Below are positions 48,469-57,108 of a DNA stretch of 64,000 nt, in pieces. How positions within the stretch are numbered: position 1 is the stretch's first letter; every line of letters begins with the position of its first letter. Both the position numbers and the translations under genes were made by a program. The notes under the pieces are model-generated. The model had not been told where the DNA came from and made no database searches. It saw only the letters and a list, made by a program, of their open reading frames with translations. The stretch is from Proteobacteria bacterium SG_bin6 (GTDB lineage Bacteria; Pseudomonadota; Alphaproteobacteria; Sphingomonadales; Sphingomonadaceae), in contig LWDJ01000013.1 of the NCBI GenBank assembly GCA_002083435.1, positions 300-64,299 on the forward strand. Direction: 5' to 3'.

Positions 48469-49734
48469 ATGACTCCGGTCAAGCTAAACAAGCGCTGCGT
48501 CGATAGCCTGCTTCCGCCCTCCAAGGGGCAAGCGGTTCTCTGGGATACCGAGGTACGCGGCTATGGCGTACGTGTCCTTCCGTCGGGCACAAAGACCTTC
48601 ATCCTCCAGTATCGCAACCCAGAGGGAATTCAGCGCCGCATCAATATTGGCCGATACGGCGTCCTTACCGTCGATCAGGCGCGCGATCAGGCCAAGCTGT
48701 TCCTGGCCTCCGTGATCAAGGGAGAAGATCCGGCTGATGAAACACGTCGTGCGCGCAAAGGCATGACGGTCGCGGAGATGTGCGAATGGTATCTGGCCGA
48801 AGCGCGGGCCGGGAACATCTTGGGACGACTGAACCGACCGATAAAGGCATCGTCCCTTGATATGGACGAGAGCCGTATCAAGACGCACATAATCCCACTC
48901 CTCGGAAAGCGCGTGGTGGCGCAGCTGAGCGTCGCCGATGCCGAGCAAATGCAGTCCGATGTTAAGAACGGGAAAACCGCTAAAGCTCGGACCGGTGGTC
49001 GTGGCGGACAGGCGACCGGGGGAGCTGGTGTAGCCTCGCGATGCCTGGGCACGCTTCAAGCGATCATAGGGCATGCCAAGCACAAGGGGTTGCTGGCGGC
49101 CCATCCAACCCAAGGTGCGAAAAAGCTGGCCAGCGCAAAGCGGACCCGACGGCTGAGCGTCGCCGAGATTGAGACGCTGGGTAAGGCAATCGCGTTTGCC
49201 GAGCGAAACCACGAAAATCCTGTGGCGCTGGCCGTTCTGAAGACGCTTCTGCTAACCGGTTATCGCCGGGAAGAAGCCCAAGCCATGCAGAGGTCCTGGG
49301 TTAACGCTGCGGGAGGCTTCATCAGTTTCCCGGACACCAAAGGCGGTGCGCAAGTCCGTGCCATTGGCCCTGCGGCCCTGAAGATCGTCCTGAGCCAGCC
49401 AGAAATGCTCGGCAATCCTTATGTCTTCGCATCAGAAACCGGGGCCGGGCCATATACTGCTGTGAGTTCCTGTCTTGACCGTGTTTGCAAGCTCGCCGGG
49501 ATTTCGGGCGTCACGCCCCATACCCTTCGGCATACGTTCGGAAGCATCGCAGGCGAGCTGGGTTTTTCGGAACTGACAATCCGCGCTATGCTCGGTCACG
49601 CTTCGCAAAACGTGACGCAAGACTATATCCATATCGACGAAGCGCTGAAGCTGGCTGTTCAAAGGACATCGGATGAAATTGCGCGTCTACTCGACTTGGG
49701 GACAAAACGTCTTGCAATGATGTCCTATCCATAA
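48469..49734 (+). CDS. int: Tyrosine site-specific integrase (P4-like)
   Basis: 421 aa. N-terminal DUF4102-type arm-binding domain (LWDTEVRGYGVRVLPSGTKT, FILQYRNPEG, NIGRYGVLTVDQARDQAK), a core-binding domain and a C-terminal catalytic domain with Arg in LTGYRREEAQAM, HTLRHTFGS (H-x-x-R), GHASQNVT (His) and Tyr in DYIHIDEAL. ATG 48469 after GAGGAG. It integrates and excises the element at tRNA-Gly. It is adjacent to the tRNA fragment and is followed by cargo. Confidence 0.95.
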   Translation: MTPVKLNKRCVDSLLPPSKGQAVLWDTEVRGYGVRVLPSGTKTFILQYRNPEGIQRRINIGRYGVLTVDQARDQAKLFLASVIKGEDPADETRRARKGMTVAEMCEWYLAEARAGNILGRLNRPIKASSLDMDESRIKTHIIPLLGKRVVAQLSVADAEQMQSDVKNGKTAKARTGGRGGQATGGAGVASRCLGTLQAIIGHAKHKGLLAAHPTQGAKKLASAKRTRRLSVAEIETLGKAIAFAERNHENPVALAVLKTLLLTGYRREEAQAMQRSWVNAAGGFISFPDTKGGAQVRAIGPAALKIVLSQPEMLGNPYVFASETGAGPYTAVSSCLDRVCKLAGISGVTPHTLRHTFGSIAGELGFSELTIRAMLGHASQNVTQDYIHIDEALKLAVQRTSDEIARLLDLGTKRLAMMSYP

Positions 49735-49902
49735 CCAGCGCCTTGTCCCGATCCTTGTTGGGACTGCCACCGGCTAGCTGCATCGAGACTCCCGGCGCCC
49801 AGTCCATACAAAGACCGGCGCCGTGTCGATGTCGCCGGTTACTATAAAATCTGCTTCGGGTGTGGCACTCAACACTCATGGTTGACATATCGGGGGCATT
49901 GC

Positions 49903-50850
49903 GTGTCGGGGACAGACTGGAAAAGCTTCGCTGATCAGCTGCAGATTCTGAAGGATCGCGGCTTGACGGTGGGGGATGATACCCGAGCGATCAGTTACCT
50001 CGAGAAGATCGGCTATTATTGCCTTAGTGGCTATTGGTATCCGTTTCGCTCGCCAAAAGCACAGCCCGTCGGCCTGGTGTTCCGGGAAGACCATTTCCTT
50101 CCTGGCTCAACATTCGAGGACGCTGTTGCGCTCTACGCCTTCGATCGCAAGCTGCGGCTCCTGGCGCTCGATGCGCTGGAACGGATCGAACGAGCCATCC
50201 GGGTCGACGTAGCCCACCTGCTGGGCAGGCTCGACTGCTTCGCGCAGTACGACCCCGCCCTACTGCACGGCAATTTTGCTCGCAGGGCAATTCCGAAGGG
50301 CTACAACGCGGGAAAGACTGAACACCAGCTCTGGCTCGATCACCAGGACAAGCTGATTCACCGTAGCCGGAAGCAGCATTTCGTTGCCCACAACATGAAC
50401 AAGCACGGGCGCTTGCCGATCTGGGTGGCGATCGAGATCTGGGATTTCGGTGCCCTTTCGCGGCTCTTTGCCGGCATGAACGTAAAGGACCAGGATGTCA
50501 TTGCGGCCAGCTACGGTCTGGGAACGGGACGCGAACTGGAGAAATGGCTGCGAAGTCTGAGCTATCTTCGCAACGTCGCAGCGCACCATAGTCGCATGTG
50601 GAATGTGAACGTGTTGGAGCTGTCGCCGGTGCCACAGTTCGACCAGAACTGGCAGTCGCTCGCCAATGCGCGCCCCTTCATGTACTTTTGCATCATGCGG
50701 TTTCTGCTGGCGCGGATCAGTCCGAATTCCAGCTGGGGTGAGCGGTTCAAGGCTTTGATGGCGGAGTTCCCCGAACCTGCAAACAAGGCCGTGACGGCCG
50801 CCGATTTCGGGTTGGTTGCAGGCTGGGAGGGATGGCCGCTTTGGGCCTAG
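49903..50850 (+). CDS. Abi-family (AbiD/AbiF-like) HEPN protein
   Basis: 315 aa. YLEKIGYYCLSGYWYPFR near the N-terminus is the Abi_2 family signature. Two R-x4-H HEPN ribonuclease motifs are present: R100-H105 (RVDVAH) and R223-H228 (RNVAAH). Abi proteins abort phage infection, and the AbiF group has been described as RNA-cleaving toxins paired with a structured RNA, ancestral to Cas13 (from memory, not checked). GTG 49903 after GGGGG is my start; TTG 49882 is possible. A short promoted RNA faces this gene 11 bases past its stop. Confidence 0.85.
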   Translation: MSGTDWKSFADQLQILKDRGLTVGDDTRAISYLEKIGYYCLSGYWYPFRSPKAQPVGLVFREDHFLPGSTFEDAVALYAFDRKLRLLALDALERIERAIRVDVAHLLGRLDCFAQYDPALLHGNFARRAIPKGYNAGKTEHQLWLDHQDKLIHRSRKQHFVAHNMNKHGRLPIWVAIEIWDFGALSRLFAGMNVKDQDVIAASYGLGTGRELEKWLRSLSYLRNVAAHHSRMWNVNVLELSPVPQFDQNWQSLANARPFMYFCIMRFLLARISPNSSWGERFKALMAEFPEPANKAVTAADFGLVAGWEGWPLWA

Positions 50851-50861
50851 ACCATCCCCAC

Positions 50862-50912
50862 AAAAGAAAACCGGCACGTACACATCGCTGTGCAGAGGTG
50901 CCGGTCATATTG
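50862..50912 (-). ncRNA. Candidate RNA antitoxin facing the Abi gene
   Basis: About 50 nt on the minus strand, from a start near 50912 to the U-rich end near 50862. It folds as an outer 7-bp stem (CCGGCAC with GTGCCGG), a small internal loop, and an inner 6-bp stem (TGCACA with TGTGTA) closed by GCGA, a GNRA tetraloop. The outer stem is followed by TTTTCTTTT, giving an intrinsic terminator. A consensus promoter lies directly upstream. No coding frame of interest. Its position, convergent with the Abi gene and separated by 11 bases, suits an antitoxin RNA. Confidence 0.65.
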
Positions 50913-50918
50913 TGACCA

Positions 50919-50946
50919 TATATATCCATACGAACGCGTTTGTCAA
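50919..50946 (-). promoter_or_regulatory. Strong sigma-70-type promoter of the small RNA
   Basis: Minus strand: perfect -35 TTGACA at 50946-50941, 16-base spacer, -10 TATATA at 50924-50919. Predicted start near 50912. It is the clearest consensus promoter in the window and points at the terminated hairpin RNA and the Abi gene end. Confidence 0.65.
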
Positions 50947-51092
50947 TGAGAGACATTCACGGCACTGCCCCAGGCACTAGCTGAATCGGAGCGATTCTCG
51001 CCGTGGCGCGCTCAGATCAAGGCCTGCGGCACGGCGCCAGCCTGAGGCCAAGCTTCACCCAATGCGCTCTTGCGACGACTATATATCAGACC

Positions 51093-51500
51093 CTACAAAT
51101 CGAGCTCAACCCCTGTGTGCTGCTCGATCTTCTTCTTCACCAAGCCCTTGGCGAGCGCCTTCAGGAGATCGAGACTGAAGCCGCCAGCCTTCTTTGCGCC
51201 GGCCTTTGTCTCACGCCAGATGGAGGGATCACGGATGGTGTCGAGGAAGTCATGCCCGGCCCATGTAATCTGGCCAATCTGCCAAGCCGCGCCTGATAGC
51301 TTCGCTTTTATGGTAATGAGACCAGCATTGTCGAGCAGGTCCAGGTGATACTCCAATAGTTCTGCCTGCTCGCGCGGCAGCTTGCCTTCGCTGCTCTCGC
51401 CCAAAACCTCAGCGATCTCCGGGGTCAAAAGATCAAACGAGCGTTGTCCGTCTTCGATCTGCAAGAGCAGATCCCGGATGAGGTCCATGTTGCGCTTCAT
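51093..51500 (-). CDS. DUF2513-like protein
   Basis: 135 aa, start ATG 51500. MKRNMDLIRDLLLQIEDGQR then a winged-helix-like region (EYHLDLLDNAGLITIKAKLS, WAGHDFLDTIRDPSIWRETK) is the pattern of DUF2513 proteins, which are frequent in prophages and integrative elements. The C-terminal Lys-rich helix (LDLLKALAKGLVKKKIEQHT) may bind membrane or nucleic acid. Function unknown. Confidence 0.7.
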   Translation of the reverse strand: MKRNMDLIRDLLLQIEDGQRSFDLLTPEIAEVLGESSEGKLPREQAELLEYHLDLLDNAGLITIKAKLSGAAWQIGQITWAGHDFLDTIRDPSIWRETKAGAKKAGGFSLDLLKALAKGLVKKKIEQHTGVELDL

Positions 51501-51590
51501 GGCCCGGACCATACTGCAAACACAGCGGAAGGACAGCGAACTGTTCGACCGGCAATGACTGATCGCCATAATCGCCCGCACTGTGCGCGG

Positions 51591-52211
51591 TCAGCTGTGA
51601 GCGAGCTGATAGCGGCCATTCTTGCGGGCACCGACAAAGCGCAAAAGACCGCAGCCGCACAGACCCGCAAGATCGCGTCGCGCGGACTTGATGCTCACCT
51701 GCCAGTGTGCCGCGATCTCGCGGGCTTTGACCGGATGACCCTTGCCGACTCGGTCGAGCACCCAGCGTTGGCGCTCATTGAGGCCCAAACTTATTGGGTC
51801 ATTTCCAGGGACATTTCCAAGGTCATTTATAGGGTCAGAATTCGGTCGATGCTTGCCCAACGGCCGCTCATTGCCGTGTTCATGTGCCCACGATGTTCCC
51901 CCGCGCAACCATTCGGATGACTCGGCGAGTCTGGATTGCTGGCTTTCGATGATGCCGAGAACGAACGCTCGAATAACGGGAGACGTCGCAACCAAGCGCA
52001 GAAAGAATAGCGTGTCGGGGCCATGTTGCCCGGCCATCCAATGTTTTGCGGACCGCTCACTGGCATGGGTCAGGCGCATCAATTGCTTCACGGCACGATG
52101 CGTGTCCCCATGTTCCTTGCGCAGCAAATTGGCGATGGTCTCGGCAAAGGCTTGGCGACTGGCGAGCGCACCCTCCCAAGCTGGCAACTTCCTGCCCTTT
52201 TTCGGCAACAT
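51591..52211 (-). CDS. Putative DNA-binding regulator with two HTH regions
   Basis: 206 aa, start ATG 52211 (MLPKKGRKLPAWEGALASRQ) after GGAAAGGACC. The N-terminal half (TIANLLRKEHGDTHRAVKQL, RLTHASERSAKHWMAGQHGP) looks like a phage-type HTH with a long helix. The C-terminal region (VKAREIAAHWQVSIKSARRD, LAGLCGCGLLRFVG) looks like a DeoR/winged helix that recognises DNA by a second fold. Divergent from the serine recombinase across a 120-base gap, so it may be the recombinase regulator. No family name recognised. Confidence 0.6.
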   Translation of the reverse strand: MLPKKGRKLPAWEGALASRQAFAETIANLLRKEHGDTHRAVKQLMRLTHASERSAKHWMAGQHGPDTLFFLRLVATSPVIRAFVLGIIESQQSRLAESSEWLRGGTSWAHEHGNERPLGKHRPNSDPINDLGNVPGNDPISLGLNERQRWVLDRVGKGHPVKAREIAAHWQVSIKSARRDLAGLCGCGLLRFVGARKNGRYQLAHS

Positions 52212-52331
52212 CTTCCGGTCCTTTCCCACATATACTGTTGAGAGTGCGGGAATGCCGGAGCGGTCCGTAGTTCGCGCTGCAGCGGTTGGCCGCCCTGGCC
52301 ACTGCAGTTCGGGTTTCGAAAGGGGCGAGCA

Positions 52332-53903
52332 TTGCCGGGATGGGATAAAGACGAGGCACCGGGCGATGCAGAACAGAGGCCAACCGTGCGCGCGGCGGAA
52401 TATGTTCGGATGTCCACGGACCACCAGAAATACTCGACCGAGAATCAGGCCGATGCGATCCGACACTACGCCGCGTCTCGCGGCATAGAGATTGTCAGGA
52501 CCTATGCTGACGACGGCAAAAGCGGTCTATCGATCGACGGTCGCGCTTCTCTGCAGCGCCTGATTGCCGACGTCGAATCCGGCGTCGCCGATTTCCAGAT
52601 GATCCTCGTTTATGATGTCAGCCGCTGGGGCCGTTTCCAGGACGCCGATGAGAGCGCCTACTACGAGTACATCTGCCGCCGCTCCGGAATTCAGATCGCC
52701 TATTGCGCCGAACAGTTCGAGAATGACGGGTCGCCCATGAGCACCATGTTCAAGGGCTTCAAGCGCGCCATGGCTGGCGAATACAGCCGGGAGCTTTCGG
52801 TAAAGGTCTTCGCCGGCCAGGGGCGGCTCATCGAAAAGGGTTATCGACAAGGCGGTCCCGCTGGCTTCGGCCTGCGTCGGACACTGATCGATGAGCACGG
52901 CAACGTCAAAGCGGTCCTCTGCCGCGGCGAACAAAAGAGCCTCCAGACCGATCGGGTCATCCTGACACCGGGCCCGCCCGAAGAGATTGACGTGGTTCGC
53001 GAGGTCTATCGGAGCTTCGTTCATGAAGGACGCTCCGAACGCGAGATCGCCGAGGACCTTAATGCTCGAGGTGTTCTATCCGACCTCGAACGCCCCTGGA
53101 CACGCGGCACCGTCCATCAGCTGCTGATCAACGAGAAATACGTCGGCGACAATGTCTGGAATCGGCGGTCGTTCAAACTGAAGAAGAAGCGGGTCCGCAA
53201 CGCTCCCGACATGTGGATCCGGTCGGAGGGAGCATTCGAGGGAATCGTTGAACGCGACCTGTTCGAGGCAGCTCATTCGATCATCACGGCACGCTCGTTC
53301 CGCCTGACGGACGAAGAAATGCTCCAAGCGCTGCGAGGCCTCTACGCCAGCAAGGGTCTGCTGTCGGGCATTATTATCGACGAATGCGAGGGATTGCCGT
53401 CAAGCAGCGCCTATAGCTCCCGGTTTGGCAGCCTGCTGCGCGCATACAGTCTGGTCGGCTTCTCGCCTGAACGGGACTATCGCTATATCGCGATCAACAA
53501 GGCCCTGCGCCGCCTCCATCCGGATATCGTTCGTGAAATCTTGGCTGGCCTCCACGCGCAGGGGAGCGATGCGTTTCAGGATCTTGCCAGTGACAGCATC
53601 CGGGTGAACGGCGAGTTCAGCCTTGCAATCGTTCTGGTGCGCTGCACGCCAACGCCGACCGGCTTGCTGCGCTGGAAGATACGTTTCGACACGAGCCAGC
53701 TTGCCGACATCACCGTGGTCGTGCGGATGGACATGCACAACCGTGCGCCATTCGATTACTACCTGTTCCCGAGGATCGACGTCACTAGCGAACGGCTGCG
53801 TCTCGCCGAGGACAACGATCTGCACCTCGATGCCTATCGCTTCGATACGCTCGATTTCTTTTACGACATTTCGGCGCCCGTCGCCATTCCGGAGGCTGCG
53901 TAA
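52332..53903 (+). CDS. Large serine recombinase
   Basis: 523 aa. Resolvase catalytic domain with Ser in EYVRMSTDHQKYSTENQADA, DVSRWGRFQDADESAYY and the Arg pair in FKRAMAGEYSREL; then a recombinase DNA-binding domain (GPAGFGLRR, EREIAEDLNARGVLSDLERP, WTRGTVHQLLINEKYVGDN). The tail of about 200 residues is unlike the coiled-coil zinc domain of phage integrases. TTG start at 52332 after AAAGGGGCGAG. It overlaps the first ParB-like gene by one base (TAATG). Probably catalyses integration or inversion of its own cassette. Confidence 0.9.
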   Translation: MPGWDKDEAPGDAEQRPTVRAAEYVRMSTDHQKYSTENQADAIRHYAASRGIEIVRTYADDGKSGLSIDGRASLQRLIADVESGVADFQMILVYDVSRWGRFQDADESAYYEYICRRSGIQIAYCAEQFENDGSPMSTMFKGFKRAMAGEYSRELSVKVFAGQGRLIEKGYRQGGPAGFGLRRTLIDEHGNVKAVLCRGEQKSLQTDRVILTPGPPEEIDVVREVYRSFVHEGRSEREIAEDLNARGVLSDLERPWTRGTVHQLLINEKYVGDNVWNRRSFKLKKKRVRNAPDMWIRSEGAFEGIVERDLFEAAHSIITARSFRLTDEEMLQALRGLYASKGLLSGIIIDECEGLPSSSAYSSRFGSLLRAYSLVGFSPERDYRYIAINKALRRLHPDIVREILAGLHAQGSDAFQDLASDSIRVNGEFSLAIVLVRCTPTPTGLLRWKIRFDTSQLADITVVVRMDMHNRAPFDYYLFPRIDVTSERLRLAEDNDLHLDAYRFDTLDFFYDISAPVAIPEAA

Positions 53904-54802
53904 TGCCTGTCGTGCGCCCACAGCAAATCGAGATGATCCCGGTTGCCAAGATCACGGTTCTCAACCCGCGCTCGCGAAACAAGCGTCAGCACCGCGAGAT
54001 CGTGAACAACATTGAGTCGATCGGATTGAAGCGACCGATCACGGTCAGTCGACATCATGGTCCGGGTGGCCCTCGCTATGATCTCGTCTGCGGGGAAGGC
54101 CGGCTCGAAGCATTCCTGATGCTAGGGCAGACCGAAATCCCCGCGGTCGTCATCGAGGCGAGCGAGAGCGATTGCCTAGTGATGAGTCTGGTCGAGAACA
54201 TCGCTCGCCGCACCCCGCGCCCGATCGATGTGATGCGCGAGATCGGTGCGCTGCGTGAGCGCGGCTACAATGAGACGGAAATCGGCCAGAAAATCGGGGT
54301 CAGCAGTTCGTGGGTCAGCATGATCGTCTCACTACTGGAGCGCGGCGAGGAGCGGCTCGTTGCCGCAGTGGAAACGGGCCTCATCCCGATCAGCCTCGCC
54401 ATGGAAATCTCGCGGGCCGAGTCCGAGGAAGCGCAGAACCTGCTGCTTGACGCCTATGAGACGGGCAAGCTGCGCGGCAAAAAGCTGGCTTCTGTGAGAA
54501 GGCTGCTCGAGCTGCGAATGCGCGGGCAGAACAAGTCGATGCCGTCAGGCAAGCTGGGCAGACGATCCGCCAATCGGAAACTGACCGCGAGCGACCTCAT
54601 GCAGGTTTATCAGCGAGAGGCCGAGAAGCAGCGTCTGCTCGTGAAGAAGTCCGATTTCACGCAAACCCGGCTGCTGTTCATTGTCGAGGCCATCAAGGAT
54701 CTGCTCGGTGACGAGGGGTTTCTGACCTTGCTCCGTGCCGAGGGGCTGGAGACCATGCCACGAGCCCTTGCCATGAGAATCGCGGGCCAAACCGATGACT
54801 GA
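53903..54802 (+). CDS. ParB-like nuclease/partition-domain protein (first of two)
   Basis: 299 aa. N-terminal ParB/Srx fold (EMIPVAKITVLNPRSRNKRQ, HREIVNNIESIGLKRPITVS, LVCGEGRLEAFLMLGQTEIP) with the G-E-G-R motif, and a helix-turn-helix (ERGYNETEIGQKIGVSSSWV). It resembles RepB/ParB plasmid partition proteins and has no ParA partner. It starts in the recombinase stop and overlaps the second ParB-like gene by eight bases. Likely acts with the recombinase in choosing or bridging DNA sites. Confidence 0.85.
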   Translation: MPVVRPQQIEMIPVAKITVLNPRSRNKRQHREIVNNIESIGLKRPITVSRHHGPGGPRYDLVCGEGRLEAFLMLGQTEIPAVVIEASESDCLVMSLVENIARRTPRPIDVMREIGALRERGYNETEIGQKIGVSSSWVSMIVSLLERGEERLVAAVETGLIPISLAMEISRAESEEAQNLLLDAYETGKLRGKKLASVRRLLELRMRGQNKSMPSGKLGRRSANRKLTASDLMQVYQREAEKQRLLVKKSDFTQTRLLFIVEAIKDLLGDEGFLTLLRAEGLETMPRALAMRIAGQTDD

Positions 54803-55754
54803 CTGGACCGAGACTGAGACATCAGGTCAGGAGCCGGGCTCGGAACACCGCGTCCGGCTCGGCTTTGAACGCGAAACCGTCACTGTCGCACTCGAGCAGC
54901 TCGTCCCGCTCAAGATACTTCAGCAAGGCGTGCGGGAAAGCAAGAAATTCACTCAGATCGTCAGTTCGATCAAGGCGATTGGGATCGTCGAGGCTCCTGC
55001 TGTTGCTCCCGATCCAAAGCATCCGGGGAAGTATTTCCTGCTCGACGGCCATCTACGGATTGAAGCACTGCGCCAGCTCGCGATTCCGACAGTCGAGTGC
55101 CTCGTCGCAAATGACGACGAAACCTACACTTACAACAAGCGCGTCAATCGCCTGCCTCCAGTGCAGGAGCACCGAATGATCGTGCGCGCGATTGAGCGCG
55201 GCGTCACCGAAGCGGTCATCGCTGATGCGCTCGGCCTCGAAGTCCAGTCGATACGCGCGCGCTTCCGTCTCCTCGATGGCATCTGCGCTGAGGCCGCTGA
55301 CGCGCTGAAGGACACCAATTGCTCAATGAAGGTGTTTGATCTTCTGCGGCGCATGACCGCGTTCCGCCAGATCGAGGCCGCTGATCTGATGATCGGTCAG
55401 AACAACTTCTCCGTCATGTTCGCGCGGGCGCTACTGGCGGCGACCCCTGAAGAACAGCTTGTTCCCGTGAGCAAGAAAGCGGGCAAGCCCGATGCGGCGG
55501 GGCCAACCAGCCAGCAGATCACGCGCATGGAGCGAGAACTTGCCGCTCTGCAGACGCAGGTCAAATCAGTCGAGGAAAGCTATGGTATCGATAATCTGCA
55601 CCTGACCTTCGCGCGAGGCTATCTTGGCAAGCTCCTCGCCAATGCGCGCATTGTGCGCTGGCTATCGCTGCACCGGTCGGAATATTTGACCGAGTTCCAG
55701 CGCATTGCAGAGATCGAGAGTCTTGGCGGCCTGGCCACGCCCAGCGCCGAATGA
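54795..55754 (+). CDS. ParB-like protein with RepB-type C-terminus (second of two)
   Basis: 319 aa. A ParB-fold N-terminal part (FERETVTVALEQLVPLKILQ, KYFLLDGHLRIEALRQLAIP; here the motif is D-G-H-L-R-x-E rather than G-E-G-R), then HTH (ERGVTEAVIADALGLEVQSI), then an extended C-terminal region with coiled coil (MERELAALQTQVKSVEESYG) as in plasmid RepB C-terminal proteins. The loss of the G-E-x-R motif suggests a different role from the first copy. Last gene of the cassette. Confidence 0.83.
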   Translation: MTDWTETETSGQEPGSEHRVRLGFERETVTVALEQLVPLKILQQGVRESKKFTQIVSSIKAIGIVEAPAVAPDPKHPGKYFLLDGHLRIEALRQLAIPTVECLVANDDETYTYNKRVNRLPPVQEHRMIVRAIERGVTEAVIADALGLEVQSIRARFRLLDGICAEAADALKDTNCSMKVFDLLRRMTAFRQIEAADLMIGQNNFSVMFARALLAATPEEQLVPVSKKAGKPDAAGPTSQQITRMERELAALQTQVKSVEESYGIDNLHLTFARGYLGKLLANARIVRWLSLHRSEYLTEFQRIAEIESLGGLATPSAE

Positions 55755-55901
55755 TGTGATGGGGACCCGGACCCGATAAGCGCGGGGACCATGGGAGACG
55801 CCGCACTGAGGGGCGGATCAAGCATGGCGGTGGGAATGGCGGCGAACCCGCAGGAAGCCCACCAGGTCGGCCGTCATAGGGTCCGACCGCCTATTGAAAA
55901 T

Positions 55902-55976
55902 GTGACGGGCGCGTCCTGCCGTGCGCGCCCGTCACGAGATGGGAGAACCGGCCCCGCCCGGTTAGGCGGAGCCGGT
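55902..55976 (-). terminator. Two hairpins between convergent genes
   Basis: Hairpin A at 55902-55935 has perfect 12-bp arms (GTGACGGGCGCG and its complement) around a 10-base loop and is followed on the minus strand by a short T-rich run (ATTTTC). Hairpin B at 55947-55976 pairs ACCGGC with GCCGGT, with an inner CCGCC/GGCGG stem. They lie between the second ParB-like gene and DUF736, whose stop is at 55985, so they probably end the DUF736 transcript. No gene is seen from 55755 to 55984. Confidence 0.6.
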
Positions 55977-55984
55977 GCGGCGGG

Positions 55985-56305
55985 TCAGGCCGGCGGGTTC
56001 CAGATGATCACCTTCTTCGAAGGGTCATCGCCCGGCGCGTTGGCAATATTGCCGTAGATCGTGCCGAACTCGGGTGCGGAAAGCGACACCGAAACATATT
56101 CGGCGCCGGTGTTCTGTGAGAAGCGCTTCCAGCCTGCGCCCAGCTCGAAGCCGTTTTTGCGGCTGACGATGCGATAGTCGGGCTCGGATTCCTTCGCCTT
56201 GCGGTTGTTGGGGATGATCGCGATCGGCGCGGAGACCGTCAGCGTCGCCAGCGTGCCTTCGAAGCTGTCGTCGGCCTTCACGGTCAGGTTAGCGATGGTA
56301 GCCAT
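55985..56305 (-). CDS. DUF736 family protein
   Basis: 106 aa. MATIANLTVKADDSFEGTLA, TLTVSAPIAIIPN and WKRFSQNTGAEYVSVSLSAP are typical of DUF736, a small beta-rich family common on alphaproteobacterial plasmids and integrative elements. Function unknown; often near conjugation or partition genes. GAAGGAG precedes ATG 56305. Longer upstream readings run through non-coding sequence. Confidence 0.88.
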   Translation of the reverse strand: MATIANLTVKADDSFEGTLATLTVSAPIAIIPNNRKAKESEPDYRIVSRKNGFELGAGWKRFSQNTGAEYVSVSLSAPEFGTIYGNIANAPGDDPSKKVIIWNPPA

Positions 56306-56721
56306 GAAAATTCTCCTTCGATTGTCGGGGACCATCCCCGATGGCGCCCACCAAAGGGTCCGGCTGCTGGCGTCACCGAGCGCAGCGCGCGAGGGCGAAC
56401 CCCGCACGGGGTTGACGGCATGAGGCTGACGAGACCCGCAGACAGGCGACAAGGAAGGGGTGGTTCACGCACGATCAGGAGCAGAGTCGGCACCAAGCTC
56501 CCAGCGGAGGCCAGCGACTTCGGCACGCGCTTCAGTGGCCCGATGGACCAGGCTCATTCCCTTCGCTCCAAGGCGCGAGCCTGCTCATCGCGGGCAGCCA
56601 TCGGATCGACCGAGATGCACGCCAGACGAAACCTTCCAAGAGCGACGTTATGTTCAGATTCTGACGTATCATTGACTTTCAGGAGATTTATAATCATATT
56701 ATCCTTGTGAAAGGACGAGCC
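56306..56721. other. Gene-free stretch with AT-rich promoter region
   Basis: About 415 bases between DUF736 and the antitoxin gene, with no supported gene. The left 300 bases are GC-rich; the last 80 are AT-rich. ATAAT-CAT-ATTAT (56690-56702) is an inverted repeat overlapping TATAAT (56689-56694), a plausible operator for autoregulation of the Xre/RES pair. Confidence 0.45.
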
Positions 56722-57105
56722 ATGAACATCAGCGAAGCCAAGGCGACCGACCGCAAGGATCTGACTGGTCCGGCACTCAGGACCTTTTTCCGCATTGCTG
56801 AAGCCTGGGGCCTCAAGGAGCAGGAACAGATGCGTCTGCTCGGGCTGGACAGTCGTTCGACCTATCAATCCTGGAAGCGGGGCGCGATTGCCGCTCTCCC
56901 GAAGGATGCGCTCGAGCGGATTTCCTATGTCATGGGGATCTACAAAGGGCTTCACATCCTTTTGCCCAAAACTGCCGACGAATGGGTCCGCAAGCCCAAC
57001 AAGGCGCGGGTATTCGGCGGCGCTTCGGCGCTTGATCGCATGATGTCGGGCAATGTCGCAGACCTCTATGTCGTGCGGCAATATGTCGATGGACAGCGCG
57101 GCTGA
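56722..57105 (+). CDS. MbcA/ParS/Xre-type antitoxin
   Basis: 127 aa. An N-terminal Xre-like HTH (EQMRLLGLDSRSTYQSWKRG) and the C-terminal toxin-binding domain (WVRKPNKARVFGGASALDRM, GNVADLYVVRQYVDGQRG) of the MbcA/ParS family. AAAGGACG ribosome site before ATG 56722. It neutralises the RES toxin whose gene follows three bases after its stop, and probably binds the AT-rich operator upstream. Confidence 0.9.
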   Translation: MNISEAKATDRKDLTGPALRTFFRIAEAWGLKEQEQMRLLGLDSRSTYQSWKRGAIAALPKDALERISYVMGIYKGLHILLPKTADEWVRKPNKARVFGGASALDRMMSGNVADLYVVRQYVDGQRG

Positions 57106-57108
57106 TCC

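Noticed and set aside
55791..56057. 88-residue plus-strand frame after the second ParB-like gene
   Set aside because: It runs through two strong hairpins and into the antisense of DUF736; no motif or ribosome site supports it.
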